Shown: positions 1 through 11,690, numbered from the stretch's first letter. The stretch is 64,000 nucleotides of DNA from Tomocerus qinae (GCA_020055645.1 CM034546.1:71424001-71488000), one strand, 5' to 3'. Translations and numbers: made by a program. Notes: generated by a model from the sequence alone, not told the origin.

Positions 1-2
1 CC

Positions 3-1349
3 ATAAAGTTCGCCGATGAGACTGGCCAAGAAATAAAAAACTTTGACATGAGTGATCTAATTCCACTAAAACTTAAGAAGATGACATTGAGCAGTCGTTG
101 TCTCTTATCTTTGGAAAAATTGATCTCCGTTGATCATGTGGACATTTCAGAATGTTCAATCGTCTTGGATTCCGGATTCCAACTAACTCCTCAAGAATTG
201 AGATTCTTTTGGGTGTCATTTGTGCGGGATGGGCAGCAAATAAAGCAAGCCTCTGCTAATGAGTTCCTAAACTTCAGCCGAATTAGTCAATTGGAATTGA
301 CATGCTACACCAAAATGAATATTTCTATTGATCTAAGCAAGGAAGAAGTGAATATCGACACTCTTGAATTAAAACACGTAGAAGTATTAAACTGGAAAGA
401 AGCAAAATGGACTGTGGGCAAATTGTATTTGATGGAAGTTCCATTCTTGGAGAAAACTGATATGAAAGTTGCAGAAATGGAAGTGGTATGGGGTGGACTT
501 GATCTGTCCTGTCTTCCTGATTCAATCGAACGTCTTCCTTTGGCTTGGAATACAGAATTGAGTTGCAGTGGAGAAATAAATCTACCCAAACTTAAATATT
601 TGACTCTGGATAAAATGGATGGCTCTTGTTTATCCCATTTTGAAAATTGCAAAAATCTAACACATGTTGTATTGCGCCAGATGAAGCAGGTTAATTTATC
701 TTTGATGCCTGAAAGTATTAATTCCATCAGAATAACAAATCCTGAAAATATGATCATCACTGGAGTGAGATTCACAGATTCGGTAATAATGGAACATTGC
801 TCAGTCGATAATACTACTACAATAATGGATCATCTTCTCCCGACAATTCAGTTGGAATTGAATTACTGCAAAGTTGACTCAAGCATGCACTTGCCCTTAG
901 AGTTGAAAGAGCTGACGCTGCGCTCAGTCACATTCTGTGATGAAAAAGGACAAGATTTAAAGTTTTTTAATTTACATCCGTGGATTCCTTTTGAAGTAAC
1001 TAGGTTGACAGTTGATTCCTTCATTTCTACTAGATGTGTTTTGTCTTTGAAAAAGCTCTGTTCAATGGAGGTACAGATAGATAATCTCAGTTTAACAAGA
1101 TGTTCCTTACATTTAGATGGAAACTGTAGATTGACTACCAAGGAGTTACAGTTAAACAGCATTGCATTTGTCAAGAATCATAAAAATTTAGATATGGTGA
1201 GCGCCAACGAAATAATAGACTTGAAGGCTGTCAAAAAGTTGAAATTGAGTTGCATGGAGAACAGAAAGGATATTTGCATTGATTTGAGTGATAACTCTCT
1301 TTCTACCGAGGATTTCCACTTTTCCAATGTTATTGTTAAGCAAAAATAG
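3..1349 (+). CDS. Partial LRR-like protein with ~300-residue internal repeats (C-terminal part)
   Basis: The frame is open from the left edge (base 3) to a TAG at 1347-1349, so the ATG at 48 is probably internal and the gene starts outside the window. The protein is rich in leucine, with regularly spaced L-x-L-x-x motifs reminiscent of leucine-rich repeats, and has no obvious TM segment. It carries a long-range duplication. The block starting FADETGQEIKNFD (from base 9) followed by LSLEKL recurs about 309 residues later as FCDEKGQDLKFFN followed by LSLKKL (from about base 936). The shared tail includes SANE and IDLS motifs. The full protein therefore probably contains several tandem ~300-residue units. 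I do not recognise the family; an F-box/LRR type is possible. A candidate AATAAA poly(A) signal lies near 1429. Confidence is high that it codes and low on function. Confidence 0.75.
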   Translation: MKFADETGQEIKNFDMSDLIPLKLKKMTLSSRCLLSLEKLISVDHVDISECSIVLDSGFQLTPQELRFFWVSFVRDGQQIKQASANEFLNFSRISQLELTCYTKMNISIDLSKEEVNIDTLELKHVEVLNWKEAKWTVGKLYLMEVPFLEKTDMKVAEMEVVWGGLDLSCLPDSIERLPLAWNTELSCSGEINLPKLKYLTLDKMDGSCLSHFENCKNLTHVVLRQMKQVNLSLMPESINSIRITNPENMIITGVRFTDSVIMEHCSVDNTTTIMDHLLPTIQLELNYCKVDSSMHLPLELKELTLRSVTFCDEKGQDLKFFNLHPWIPFEVTRLTVDSFISTRCVLSLKKLCSMEVQIDNLSLTRCSLHLDGNCRLTTKELQLNSIAFVKNHKNLDMVSANEIIDLKAVKKLKLSCMENRKDICIDLSDNSLSTEDFHFSNVIVKQK

Positions 1350-2200
1350 AAAAGTCACAAAATGAACTACCAATATAAGCAATTGACGTACCCCCATGCT
1401 AGATGGCATGAAGTAAAGTTGTTTTATTAATAAATAATTAATTGTCGTCAGTCGTCAGTGATAGTAATTGAATACTTTATTTGCATTAAAATCATCATAA
1501 AAGAACAACTTGGAACTACCTATTTACTTGTTTTACTACCTTGTACCTTGATCCTTTTAATTTCCCATATTGGAATTATCCCATCAGCTTAGATTTAGGC
1601 TTTCAGACCATTCGGAGTTGGTGTCTTCATTCCAGTTCGAATACTATCCCCTATAATAACAAGGTAATTATCTTGGAACGTTGGAACCATACCATAATTG
1701 GGTAACTAGCATCAAAAAAGTTTTGCATATTGCATACCTTTCCGATAAAATCTTCTAAATTCGAATTTGTTATAACTTATCCACAAAAACGAGTAGTCAT
1801 ATTAAACATAATTATTCTTGCTTTTAAATATATTAACTTAATGTCAACCTGTGAAAAGTCACATATTTATTAAAGAACGAAGCTCCCCCACCCCAGAGGA
1901 TAAAATATTTTTTTCAAAAATCCACAATGTTTGCGATATTTTTATGGCAATAATATTACTACCTGTGTGCCTTTCCTTAAACTTTCTGGATACCTTACCT
2001 GCCAGTCACGTAACACGTATTTACAAACGAGAAAGGGGTGCAACTTCATCGCCCCTAAATAGGAAAAAAGGGTAAAAATTTCAATTGTTTTGACATTAAT
2101 GTGTGATAAATAAACATTCGAACAGCATTTTGCTAAAATACTACTTAAGTAGATAAATAAGTGGAGGCTGTCTTCCAGACTTCCGTTTCAGGTTTTTTCG
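1350..2200. other. Intergenic, no gene seen
   Basis: AT-rich sequence with no convincing coding potential. It includes the 3' UTR of the upstream gene. A 74-codon open frame at 1851-2075 has no recognisable features and was not accepted. Confidence 0.5.
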
Positions 2201-2224
2201 AGCGCTAAAAATAATTTATCTATT

Positions 2225-2756
2225 ATACTATTTGAAAGTCGCATGTCCACGTATGTGTAGCCCGATGACTCATCGTATCGCTTGCTTTGCTTTCCTTCCG
2301 CTCCGCTCACTCAGCCGAAGCCAAAAGTTCGGCGGAGCCTAAGCTGAAACTATAAAAACGAATTAGCAGGTGCCAAACGTTCGGCTCGGCGGAGCCTAGA
2401 GTGCTATGAGACCTCAATGCTGTAGTGCTAGACCATTGTCGGAGCACCATTCGAATTCCTACGAATAATTTCGAGCACCTCAAAATAAATTATACTATTT
2501 GAAAGTCGCATGTCCACGTATGTGTAGCCCGATGACTCATCGTATCGCTTGCTTGCTTTCCTTCCACTCCGCTCACTCAGCCGAAGCCAAAAGTTCGGCG
2601 GAGCCTAAGCTGAAACTATAAAAACGAATTAGCAGGTGCCAAACGTTCGGCGGAGCCTAGAGTGCTATGAGACCTCAATGCTGTAGTGCTAGACCATTGT
2701 CGGAGCACCATTCGAATTCCTACGAATAATTTCGAGCACCTCAAAATAAATTCGAG
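2225..2756. repeat. Two tandem ~266-bp direct repeats
   Basis: The block starting TATACTATTTGAAAGTCGCA at 2225 recurs almost unchanged at 2491. Copy 1 has a few extra bases (for example GCTTTGCTTT versus GCTTGCTTT, and an added GGCTC). Each unit contains AAAAGTTCGGCGGAGCCTA motifs and ends with TTCGAGCACCTCAAAATAAA. That end is one unit of the 20-bp satellite that follows. Confidence 0.9.
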
Positions 2757-3835
2757 CACCTCTTAATAAATTCGATCACCTTCGAAAAAATTCGAGCACC
2801 TTCGAAAAAATTCGAGCACCTTCGAAAAAATTCGAGCACCTTCGAAAAAATTCGAGCACCTTCGAAAAAATTCGAGCACCTTCGAAAAAATTCGAGCACC
2901 TTCGAAATAATTCGAGCACCTTCGAAAAAATTCGAGCACCTTCGAAATAATTCGAGCACCTTCGAAAAAATTCGAGCACCTTCGAAAAAATTCGAGCACC
3001 TTCGAAACAATTCGAGCACCTTCGAAACAATTCGAGCACCTTCGAAACAATTCGAGCACCTTCGAATAAATTCGAGCACCTTCGAATAAATTCGAGCACC
3101 TTCGAATAAATTCGAGCACCTTCGAATAAATTCGAGCACCTTCGAATAAATTCGAGCACCTTCGAATAAATTCGAGCACCTTCGAATAAATTCGAGCACC
3201 TTCGAATAAATTCGAGCACCTTCGAATAAATTCGAGCACCTTCGAATAAATTCGAGCACCTTCGAATAAATTCGAGCACCTTCGAATAAATTCGAGCACC
3301 TTCGAATAAATTCGAGCACCTTCGAATAAATTCGAGCACCTCCGAATAAAATTCGAGCACCTCCGAATAAAATTCGAGCACCTCCGAATAAAATTTGAGT
3401 ACCTCCGAATAAATTCGAGTACCTCCGAATAAATTCGAGTACCTCCGAATAAAATTCGAGCACCTCCGAATAAAATTCGAGCACCTCCGAATAAAATTTG
3501 AGTACCTCCGAATAAAATTTGAGTACCTCCGAATAAATTTGAGTACCTCCGAATAAAATTTGAGTACCTCCGAATAAATTTGAGTACCTCCGAATATAAT
3601 TCGAGCACCTCCAAATAAAATCCGAGCACCTCCGAATATATTCGATTTCCTCCGAATAAACCCGAGTTCCTCCGAATAAATCCGAGTTCCTCCAAATAAA
3701 ATCCGAGCACCTCCAAATAAATTCGATTTCCTCCGAATAAACTAGAGTTCCTCCGAATAAATCCAAGTTCCTCCTAATAAATTCGAGTACCTCCGAATAA
3801 ATTTGAGGTTCTCCGAATGAATTCCAGTTCTGTAA
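2741..3835. repeat. 20-bp satellite array (TTCGAGCACCTTCGAAWAAA)
   Basis: About 54 head-to-tail copies of a 20-bp unit. The period is exactly 20 bp from about 2760 to 3340. After that the unit changes to TCCGAATAAA and spacing alternates between 20 and 21 bp. Variants are locally homogenised: AAA-ending units first, then ATA/ACA, then a long run of TAA, then the TCCGAATAAA class. The open frames across it exist only because the unit lacks stops. Confidence 0.95.
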
Positions 3836-3864
3836 TTTAAAAAATATATATCAGTGTTTTTTTA

Positions 3865-4730
3865 GTCTTCCTGTCCGTAGTCTGTCCGTAACCACGATAA
3901 TTTACAAATGGAATGGCGGATATTGACCAAATTTGGCAAAAACAATGGCTATGGTTAGTTCTATTGATTATTATTTCACAATTATTTCTATTGATTTTAG
4001 AATACATCCGTCCATTCCATTGCTTTTGTGATACAGCTCCCTCACTTTGACTTGATTTTGATAGTCCAATTAGAAAATAGGCATTAAAAATTTAAATTGT
4101 TGCCCGATAGTATTAAATATGTCACATTGGTCCTAACAAACTTAATATTTTATAATAAACCATTGAAAAACGGAAATATAACTTACTTCCGAAATTTATC
4201 ATACACAGATATTTACGGACGGACAGACAGAAATAGTATTAGTATACTAAGCATATATATTAATTTGAATAAAGCAAATAAACCTAGGAAGTGGCGGGAT
4301 AGGAACGAAATTTATCTATATCGGATTTCAAATTCAATTTTACAGTCAAATGTTATTAATCGAATTCCTATTCATTTTAATAGACACCCTACTTTGATTT
4401 CATTAAGATTTTTATAGTGAAGAATAATCTACTTTGCCTTTATTTAGAATTTGATGGTCAATGTGAATCTATTTTAATTAACTATGATTTTCGTAGTTAA
4501 CAATAATAGTTTTCTGTTAATTTTATTAACTAATGTACTTTTACTTTCAATTTCTATTCATTTTGATATTTAATATCAATCTATTTACAATTTCTTAGCA
4601 CTATTCGACTTTCTCTTAATAATATTGATGTACTTTTGCTTTGTATCCATATTGATAGTCAGTATTAATCTATTTTCAATTTATTAGCACTTTTCGACTT
4701 CCTTAATTCTGCTACCTTATACGTACACTT
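3865..4730 (+). repeat. Degraded copy of the (CCGT)n interspersed element
   Basis: The copy begins with CTGTCCGTAGTCTGTCCGTA and then CCACGATAA, GGATATTGACCAAA and TTGGCAAAAACAATG. These are the same ordered blocks as in the better copies at 5218-6192 and 27776-29515. Its 3' part holds ATTGATAGTCA-type repeats. Boundaries are uncertain. Confidence 0.6.
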
Positions 4731-5217
4731 TTCACTGCTTTTTCAGCAAAATATTCGAAGTGAAATAGGTACAAATATTGAATTTGGAGAACGTGAAATT
4801 GCCCTGTCAATCTGTAGACACGAAAGAGGTGTGCGATCTTGCGTTGTTTAGCTATAGAAAAGGAGATTTAAACAAAGTCTGTGTCCCATAATTTTAAACC
4901 GGCCATTTATTTTTACTTTGCTTTCGGATATATCACATTGTAAGTCAAAACTAAAGGCTTTTCCCAAGGACGGGAGTAAATATATAGTTAAACGTATAGA
5001 AACATTGCAAAATGACTAATGCACGTTGTGCAGCAGTTATTGAAGCCTAGATCTAAAACTTGATGGTCAAAATAGAAATGAGGCTGGTATTATTTTTTTT
5101 AAATTTATTTTTCAATTTTCTAATTATCATCTAACCGCCATTAGAAATAAGCTAGATTCCTTTGTGTGAATTTATTCACATTGTTGTTACCGCCAGGGTT
5201 TAATGACGGGCTCGTTT

Positions 5218-6192
5218 ATAAAACCTACAGCAAGCCGTAACAGAAGCTCGCCTGATTAAAGGTTAACGTGTACACATTTTGGTTACAAGCACTCGCACGT
5301 AGCACAAAACCGAGCGTACGGATTTTCTTCAAACTTTCAGAATTGGGTCTCTATATATGTAGCTATGACGTATTAAAAATTCAGACATTGATATTATATG
5401 GAAACGAAGCTATAATATTTGAAAAATCAGTAAAAAATCTAAATTGATTAATGTTGACTATGAAAATCAACAGAAAATCAAAATTGATTAATGCTGACTA
5501 TGAAAATCAACAGAAAATCAAAATTGATTAATGTTGACTATAAAAAGTAACAGAAATAAAAATTGATTAATGTTGACTATGAAAATCAACAGAAAATCAA
5601 AACTGATTAATGTCGACAATGAAAATCAGTAGAAAATCAAAATTTATCAATATTGACTATCAAAATCTATACAAAATCAAAATATATTAATATTGACTAT
5701 CAAAATCTATACAAAATCAAAATATATTAATATTGATTATCAAAGTCAATACATAATGAAAATATATTAATATTGACTGTTAAAATCAAGACAAACTTGA
5801 AACAGATTTATTTTATTTTTGATGGTAATTTTCCGTTTCGTTATTTTACTATATAATTTCAGTTTTAGTAGAAGCGGTATGATATAGTTTATACTATCCC
5901 GCTAACAATCTATAGGAAACGGTATCACAATTTTCAATGTCCATTTTTCTACTTTGATTATCAAAATGAAGACAAAGTGAGCGCGCGGTATCTCAGCAAC
6001 CAATGGACCGATTAACCCCAAAATCAATAGGGATCGTCAGTCGTGCATAGGCATTGTATTTGCCAAGTTTGGTCAATATCCGTCTTTGTGTTCGAAAGTT
6101 ATCGTGGGTACGGACGGACGGACGGACGGACGGACGTACGGACGGACAGACTGTGCGATTCTATAAGCTGCCTTATTCAGGCGAGCTAAAAC
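5218..6192 (-). mobile_element. Interspersed element with (GGAC)n tract, reverse orientation
   Basis: The left end reads AAACCTACAGCAAGCCGTAA followed by CAGAAGCTCGCCTGA. The right end reads GCCTTATTCAGGCGAGCT. Both ends match, in reverse complement, the tail and head of the copy at 27776-29515. A GGAC/CCGT microsatellite lies near 6115-6145, next to the CGATAACTTTCGAA block. No transposase is encoded, so the element looks non-autonomous; its class is unknown. Confidence 0.7.
5425..5800. repeat. 40-bp tandem repeat inside the interspersed element
   Basis: About nine diverging copies of a 40-bp unit built from AAATTGATTAATGTTGACTA and TGAAAATCAACAGAAAATCA. Copies become more degenerate toward the right. 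The same unit in reverse complement appears in the other copy at 28200-29380. Confidence 0.85.
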
Positions 6193-6660
6193 CCAAAATG
6201 GTAACTTACTGACGATTGCATGCTTCTACCAAATTTAATTGTCTATAGGTTTGGTCAAAATTTAGTGTTCTGTTGTAGTTCGGCTTTAAAAATGGTGAAA
6301 TACTTTACCTATATTGATTGTATATGGTTTACAGTTTTGATTATTGGGTGTATCAATTTTATTTTATTAAAACTTTGGGTTTATCATAATTATTATTATC
6401 ATTGACGTATTTCCCAATACTCGTTTGATGCACATTGAATATCGATTAAATGTTAAATTAGAAGCTGTAATTAAAAGCAATAAAATTAATTATTTATTCA
6501 AAATGAGAAGTACACAAATGAAAACTAAGATGTCAGATGCATATAATGACTATGACAAAAAAGATTTATAAATGAAATGTACACATAATATGGTTTACTC
6601 AGGTACATGCATATGCACATGAAAACTATAGAAGGACAATTAAATATTTGGAATAATACC
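6193..6660. other. AT-rich intergenic, nothing identified
   Basis: No coding signal or repeat structure was seen beyond low-complexity AT stretches. Confidence 0.4.
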
Positions 6661-6661
6661 A

Positions 6662-7054
6662 TTATACGTAACTACCCGTCTGTATTACTTCTTTTATCAA
6701 ATTCTTCTTTATGGTGATTTCAGTACTAGTTATTGTTTCCTTCACATTCCAACTGTTACGATCTTCCGATTTCGTATATATATATAATACGGTCACCATT
6801 ATATAATCTAATCCGCGACAATGTTGATTAATACTTCTATAACATCGCACAAAAATACTTTTTACGTTGCAGGGGAAGGAGGTTATTGTATTTTCTAAAT
6901 TTACCTTGTTCCATGGACCAATTATAAAAACGGTATCTACTCTACGAAGCAACAATTTTAATTCCTTTGACTCAAAATCTTTCCCCGTATAGCCCTCTAA
7001 TATTAAGTTTGTTTGAAAAGAATGGATTGTGCGGAGATATTTTTCCTGTCAAAT
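6662..7054 (-). CDS. Possible orphan exon or gene fragment
   Basis: On the minus strand a frame runs from a possible acceptor TTTGACAG (exon start near 7054) to a stop at 6662. It gives about 130 residues, including LRTIHSF, LILEGYTGKDF, LKLLLRRVDTVFIIGP and VKSIFVRCYRSI. A stop lies immediately upstream in frame, which fits either an exon boundary or a relic. The composition looks protein-like, but I recognise no family and saw no partner exon nearby. It could be chance or a decayed fragment. Confidence 0.3.
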
Positions 7055-8470
7055 ATTTTATAGCATTACAATTATGTTCATTTCGAATAGTGCAAATACC
7101 ATTCTGAAACAATCGATTAAATACATATTGAAACTGTTATTTATATTGAATCTGTCATCGTTTCAGTTAGAGGAACAAAATTTCTATAACGCAAACAATT
7201 TGTTCAAAGTCATTAACCTGTTGGGGCGTAACTGATTTATTTTATTTGCTATACAATGTTTTAGGTATGATTAATTCAGTAATTCCCTCTAAAACGGCTG
7301 ATAGTGTGATATAATACTGATTATATTTGTGTTGTTAAGGCTGTCTCGGCTGCCATTCTTTGGACATGAAGTGATTCACGTGTATAAACAAACCTGCTAA
7401 AATTAACAAAAAATAGAGTCTATGAATACTAAGTGATTATGATTATACTATGGCATTTAACTTTTGAAGAGTGTCGATGGATTTACATCATAAATCATAA
7501 CAACATACATCATAACGTAAATTCTTATTGAGCATGTTTTTTATTAACAGATAAATAATTTGATATCCAAATACTGTCAACCAAGACAGTTTAACTTTAA
7601 AAGTATTAGTATTATCACTGTCTGTCATTTTAAAAGGGAATGAGTGGGGTGGTCGAACTTCCATCGATCCTCGTGGTGCTTCTTTTGGCTCCTCTTTGAT
7701 GTAAATTTTTATTGTTATACTCTTTTTTATTTATGTATTATTTTATTTTTCAAACAATATGGTTTTTTACTATTTTTGTTTGCCTATTTTTAATTTATAA
7801 ATTATTGTATTTATTTTTATTATTTTTGTTCTCTTGTTTATAAATATTAATTATTTTTATTTACTTATTATTAGAGATAAAATTTTTATATTTGGGTATT
7901 ATTTTTTATTATTTTTACATAATTTTTTGACGTTGCAGCTTTTATCACGGTTCACAGAATTTCCTTTATTAAATTTATATTTCATTACATGTACATTAAA
8001 CCAATTAAGAAACTTCCAATGCTTAGGAAATACACGTCCATTTTTGTTTATAGTTAATGAGATCAAAACCTTTTGTATGACTCTTGTAAATTGCAGGCCA
8101 GATAACAGACAAACCCTCAACTTGGACAAATTTCAGTTTATGACAAACAAAAGTTAAAAACTACAAATAAATTAGTTATCTACACCAAAATGCTACATAT
8201 TTTCATTTTCTACCCGAGACAACCTTCATGGTAAACCAGAGATAAAAGTTCATACTACACCACACCATAAGCATTATATCACAAAACCTTATCTTGCATT
8301 TGGCAAACCTGGCTTACTTACCTTTGTTTATATATCATATATATATACACAATATAATTTAGCATTTCACTTGTTTGAAAGTTGCAAAGTATCTTTGTGG
8401 TATGGTTCGTCTGGTTCGATATTGACATATGGGCAATAAAATGAAAAAAGTTAGTAGATACTTTATATTC
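7055..8470. other. AT-rich intergenic, nothing identified
   Basis: Very AT-rich, with long T/A runs near 7700-7920. Open frames here have biased, low-complexity composition and were not accepted. Confidence 0.4.
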
Positions 8471-8606
8471 TATATATTATACTAACTGCAGCCCTAGCAC
8501 AAAGTGCTAGGAACGTGCTAGAAAAGTGCAAGTGATATGTGCTAGAAACGAAACGGACGGACATCGTACATACATTTGCACCAGAATACCGACAAATTCC
8601 ATGCAC

Positions 8607-8846
8607 CAGTACCGTATTTAGAAGTGGATTTCGGAAGGGGCAATGACTTCATACACCTATATACATTAGGCATATTCGCACGAATCGCCTTAAAATTTTG
8701 GCTTATTTTGTCTAAAATGAGTGAAAATAGGCTAAAAATCACATAAAATCTTTGGGGATTTTGAGAAAAAAATTTTCCTTTTCTTGGATTTCGGGGGATG
8801 GGGGGCATTTGACCCCAATATGCCCCTACCCCTCAATACAGCCTTG
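8607..8846. mobile_element. hAT-type MITE, 8-bp TSD CCATGCAC
   Basis: The element runs from CAGTACCGTATTTAG to CTCAATACAGCCTTG and is flanked on both sides by the identical 8-mer CCATGCAC (8599-8606 and 8847-8854). Imperfect terminal inverted repeats and the 8-bp duplication fit the hAT superfamily. It shares end sequence with the elements at 8888 and 43394. Confidence 0.75.
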
Positions 8847-8887
8847 CCATGCACATGTCCCACTTTACGTTTATTTAATATAGTAAA

Positions 8888-9052
8888 CAAGGACGTATTT
8901 AGGGGGGGTGCTAGGGTGCTTAAGCACCCCCTAAATTTCCCAAAAACACACTATATAATTCTCAAAAATTGGTAAAAAGTAGTTTTATTGATAAGAAAGA
9001 TATGCTCGTATGTTTAAGCACCCCCTTAATTTGATTTCTGGATACGCCCTTG
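8888..9052. mobile_element. hAT-type MITE, 8-bp TSD ATAGTAAA
   Basis: The ends are CAAGGACGTATTTAG and CTGGATACGCCCTTG, an imperfect terminal inverted repeat. Identical 8-mers ATAGTAAA flank it at 8880-8887 and 9053-9060. Internal GTGCTTAAGCACCCCC and its partner near 9015 make a further inverted repeat. Confidence 0.8.
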
Positions 9053-9060
9053 ATAGTAAA

Positions 9061-10660
9061 GATAGGTATCTTAAAAGTTTGCAGATATTCCAATCCAACC
9101 CCACAGTATGTGGTACACTCACTGATGGATCCAGCCAAATGACAAACCTGTGATCTATAATTACTACATCATTAAAAAACTACTAATTTGGGTTAGAATT
9201 TTTCAACGATATCAATACAGTAAATTAAAAGGTGAATATGCTAAATTTAGAAAAGAAACAAGAAAATCAATAAATTTAATTCCATTAATAAAAATGGGCA
9301 TAATTAATCTAGATTTAAAATATTTTAAGGATCCGGTATTCCATCCATATTAAGTTATTGCATAAAAACCAAAACTTGCATGTATATTTTATGGGCTTTT
9401 ATGGCATGTCTTTTTAATGAAATTTTAGATTCTTCTAAAATTAAAACTTAGGTAAACTTATTATACGTAATTTCATAAAATGCATTAAAATCATTAATAA
9501 ACTATTTCCTATTTAGTAATTAGTACAACAATTAGTCGAATGGATTACTCAGTAAGCCTATAGTCTAAAGAACCGACCTAACCGATTTAATATATCTGCC
9601 AGTGAGGCGGCTCCATTCGTTGGCCTACCACATAATGATTTATGCATATCTATCCTAGTCATTGAAATATCCATATCGACCCTTGTAGGACGTTGCCAAA
9701 AAAAGTGTAATATTAATAATCAAACTCGGCAGATAATCAATGGCAGTATGTTTCTCTGGGGATTAATACTCAAAGATAACAAGAATTTTATTCTCATATG
9801 TTCCGAATTGTGAATGGAGTTTCTTGGCCGTTTAGTCTTGGTCTCCCAGGTATATTGAATGCACTGAGGGTTAAGGCTTTATTTAACCTACTATAGCTGT
9901 AATATGACTATTATTATGACACCGAAAATATCATATACACGTTTACATAGAAGACCTAGATGCACTACACAATCATACTATATATATTATACGCCTATTA
10001 ACTAGAGGTAGGGAAAAATTAAATTATTTGATTTTGATAAATTATAAATAAAAAATATTTGTAAAAATATTATAAATAGTTTGTTTATAGGTGTTCATAA
10101 AATTTTTCATATATTCAACCTCACTTTCCTACGTTGACAATGCTTACATGTGTAATGTGTGTGTAATACCGTTATTTTTCAGTAATTTTCAATATTACAT
10201 TTCTACTCTAGTTATAATACAATACCTATATATACTCAAAGATCAAAGTTCAGAGAAGCTTCACCATATATCGCTAATTATATAACTATTTGCTTATCAC
10301 ATCACCTCATGAAAATACTCCAAATAATGTGAGGTCTGAGGATGAGGGTCCGAACCTGAGGTAAATATAGTGAGGGGTTCCAACACTTCCAACTGTGCTA
10401 AAATATACCTGTAATATACCATGTAATACAATTATTTAATACATAGAGCAGATAGTGTATAGTAAGTACTCATACGCGAAAGGCGTTATGCGTATAAATT
10501 TGCTTTCTATGGTACAATACAATACAACTCATTGGAAATAATATTAATGTACTAAAGTAAATTTACACAGTATTATATTATAATAATCAAGGACTGTCTA
10601 CCTATTGTGTAAAAGCAAGTACAAATAATACTTTTGCTGACTAATGCTTATATTATTATA
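9061..10660. other. AT-rich intergenic, nothing firm
   Basis: A 67-codon frame at 9150-9353 (ending FKDPVFHPY) has slightly protein-like composition but no splice partner or family. A GATAC pentamer run occurs at 10665-10682. Otherwise nothing was seen. Confidence 0.4.
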
Positions 10661-10707
10661 GTTAAGATACGATACGATACGATCAGTATGAATAAGATCT
10701 TTGTAAA

Positions 10708-10948
10708 GTGTGTGTTTTAGTGTGTGTGTGTTTCCGTTATCATTTGAGAGCCTGAATTTGGCTCAGTGGCGTTGGAATGTTACAAATAAATCCAGACTCT
10801 CAACACACACAAGTCACACAATTCTTATAAATATTCTTATTGCATAGTGTGTGTGTTAGTGTGTGTGTGTTTCCGTTATCATTTGAGAGCCTGAATATGG
10901 CTCAGTGGCGTTGGAATGTTACAAACAAATCCAGGCTCTCAACACACT
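10708..10948. repeat. Two tandem ~139-bp units with internal snap-back
   Basis: The block TTTCCGTTATCATTTGAGAG (10731) is repeated at 10870. Each unit starts with a GT-rich run, contains GAGAGCCTGAA and CAGGCTCTC (or CAGACTCTC) as an inverted pair, and ends with ACACAC. Each unit could therefore fold back on itself. Confidence 0.85.
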
Positions 10949-10995
10949 AACGAAAATAAATAATATTATATTCTCGGCTTGACTCTTGACCAACT

Positions 10996-11140
10996 TAGGC
11001 CCATATTTTTAATAAACACTCCCACTCTAATCTCCACTCTTTGAGAGTGTAAGGTATGTATCGAGGTACCTTTCACTCTCGAAAAAGTGCGTAAAAAGTG
11101 CGTGAGAGTGAGAGTCGAGTCATTAAAAATATGGGCCTTA
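10996..11140. repeat. Short inverted-repeat element
   Basis: The left arm AGGCCCATATTTTTAAT and the right arm ATTAAAAATATGGGCCT are perfect reverse complements, with CACTCTC/GAGAGTG pairs further inside. This is a small foldback element immediately preceding the 42-bp minisatellite. Confidence 0.75.
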
Positions 11141-11147
11141 TTCCTAA

Positions 11148-11690
11148 AAGGTGTAGCATGAGTGGGAGACTTCCAAATTATATTCTTAAAAGGTGTAGCA
11201 TAAGTGGGAGACTTCCAACTCATATTCCTAAATTGTGTAGCATGGGTGGGAGACTTCCAACTCATATTCCTAAATTGTGTAGCATGGGTGGGAGACTTCC
11301 AACTCATATTCCTAAATTGTGTAGCATGGGTGGGAGATTTCCAACTCATATTCCTAAATTGTGTAGCATGGATGGGAGACTTCCAACTCATATTCCTAAA
11401 TTGTGTAGCATGGGTGGGAGACTTCCAACTCATATTCCTAAATTGCGTGTAGCATGGGTGGGAGATTTCCAACTCATATTCCTAAATTGTGTAGCATGGG
11501 TGGGAGACTTCCAAATCACATTCCTAAAAGGTGTAGCATAAGTGGGAGATTTCCAACTCATATTCCTAAAAGGTGTAGCATAAGTGGGAGATTTCCAACT
11601 CATATTCCTAAAAGGTGTAGCATAATTGGGAGATTTCCTACTCATATTCTTAAATTGTGTAGCATGGGTGGGGGATTTCAATCCAAATTT
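11148..11690. repeat. 42-bp minisatellite, ~13 copies
   Basis: The unit comprises GTGTAGCATGGGTGGGAGAC, TTCCAACTCATATTCCTAAA and TT. The 42-bp period is divisible by three and the unit has no stops in several frames, so it gives long open frames on both strands with a 14-residue periodicity. No start context, splice site or unique flanking coding sequence supports a gene. Confidence 0.95.

Noticed and set aside
1851-2075. 74-codon frame downstream of the LRR-like gene
   Set aside because: Short, low-information composition, no splice or start support.
2741-3766. Long minus-strand open frames (up to 341 codons) across the satellite
   Set aside because: They arise from a stop-free 20-bp unit whose three frames rotate; no start context or unique coding sequence.
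5425-5800. Regular 40-bp repeats considered as a CRISPR array
   Set aside because: No unique spacers between conserved repeats, and the sequence is eukaryotic.
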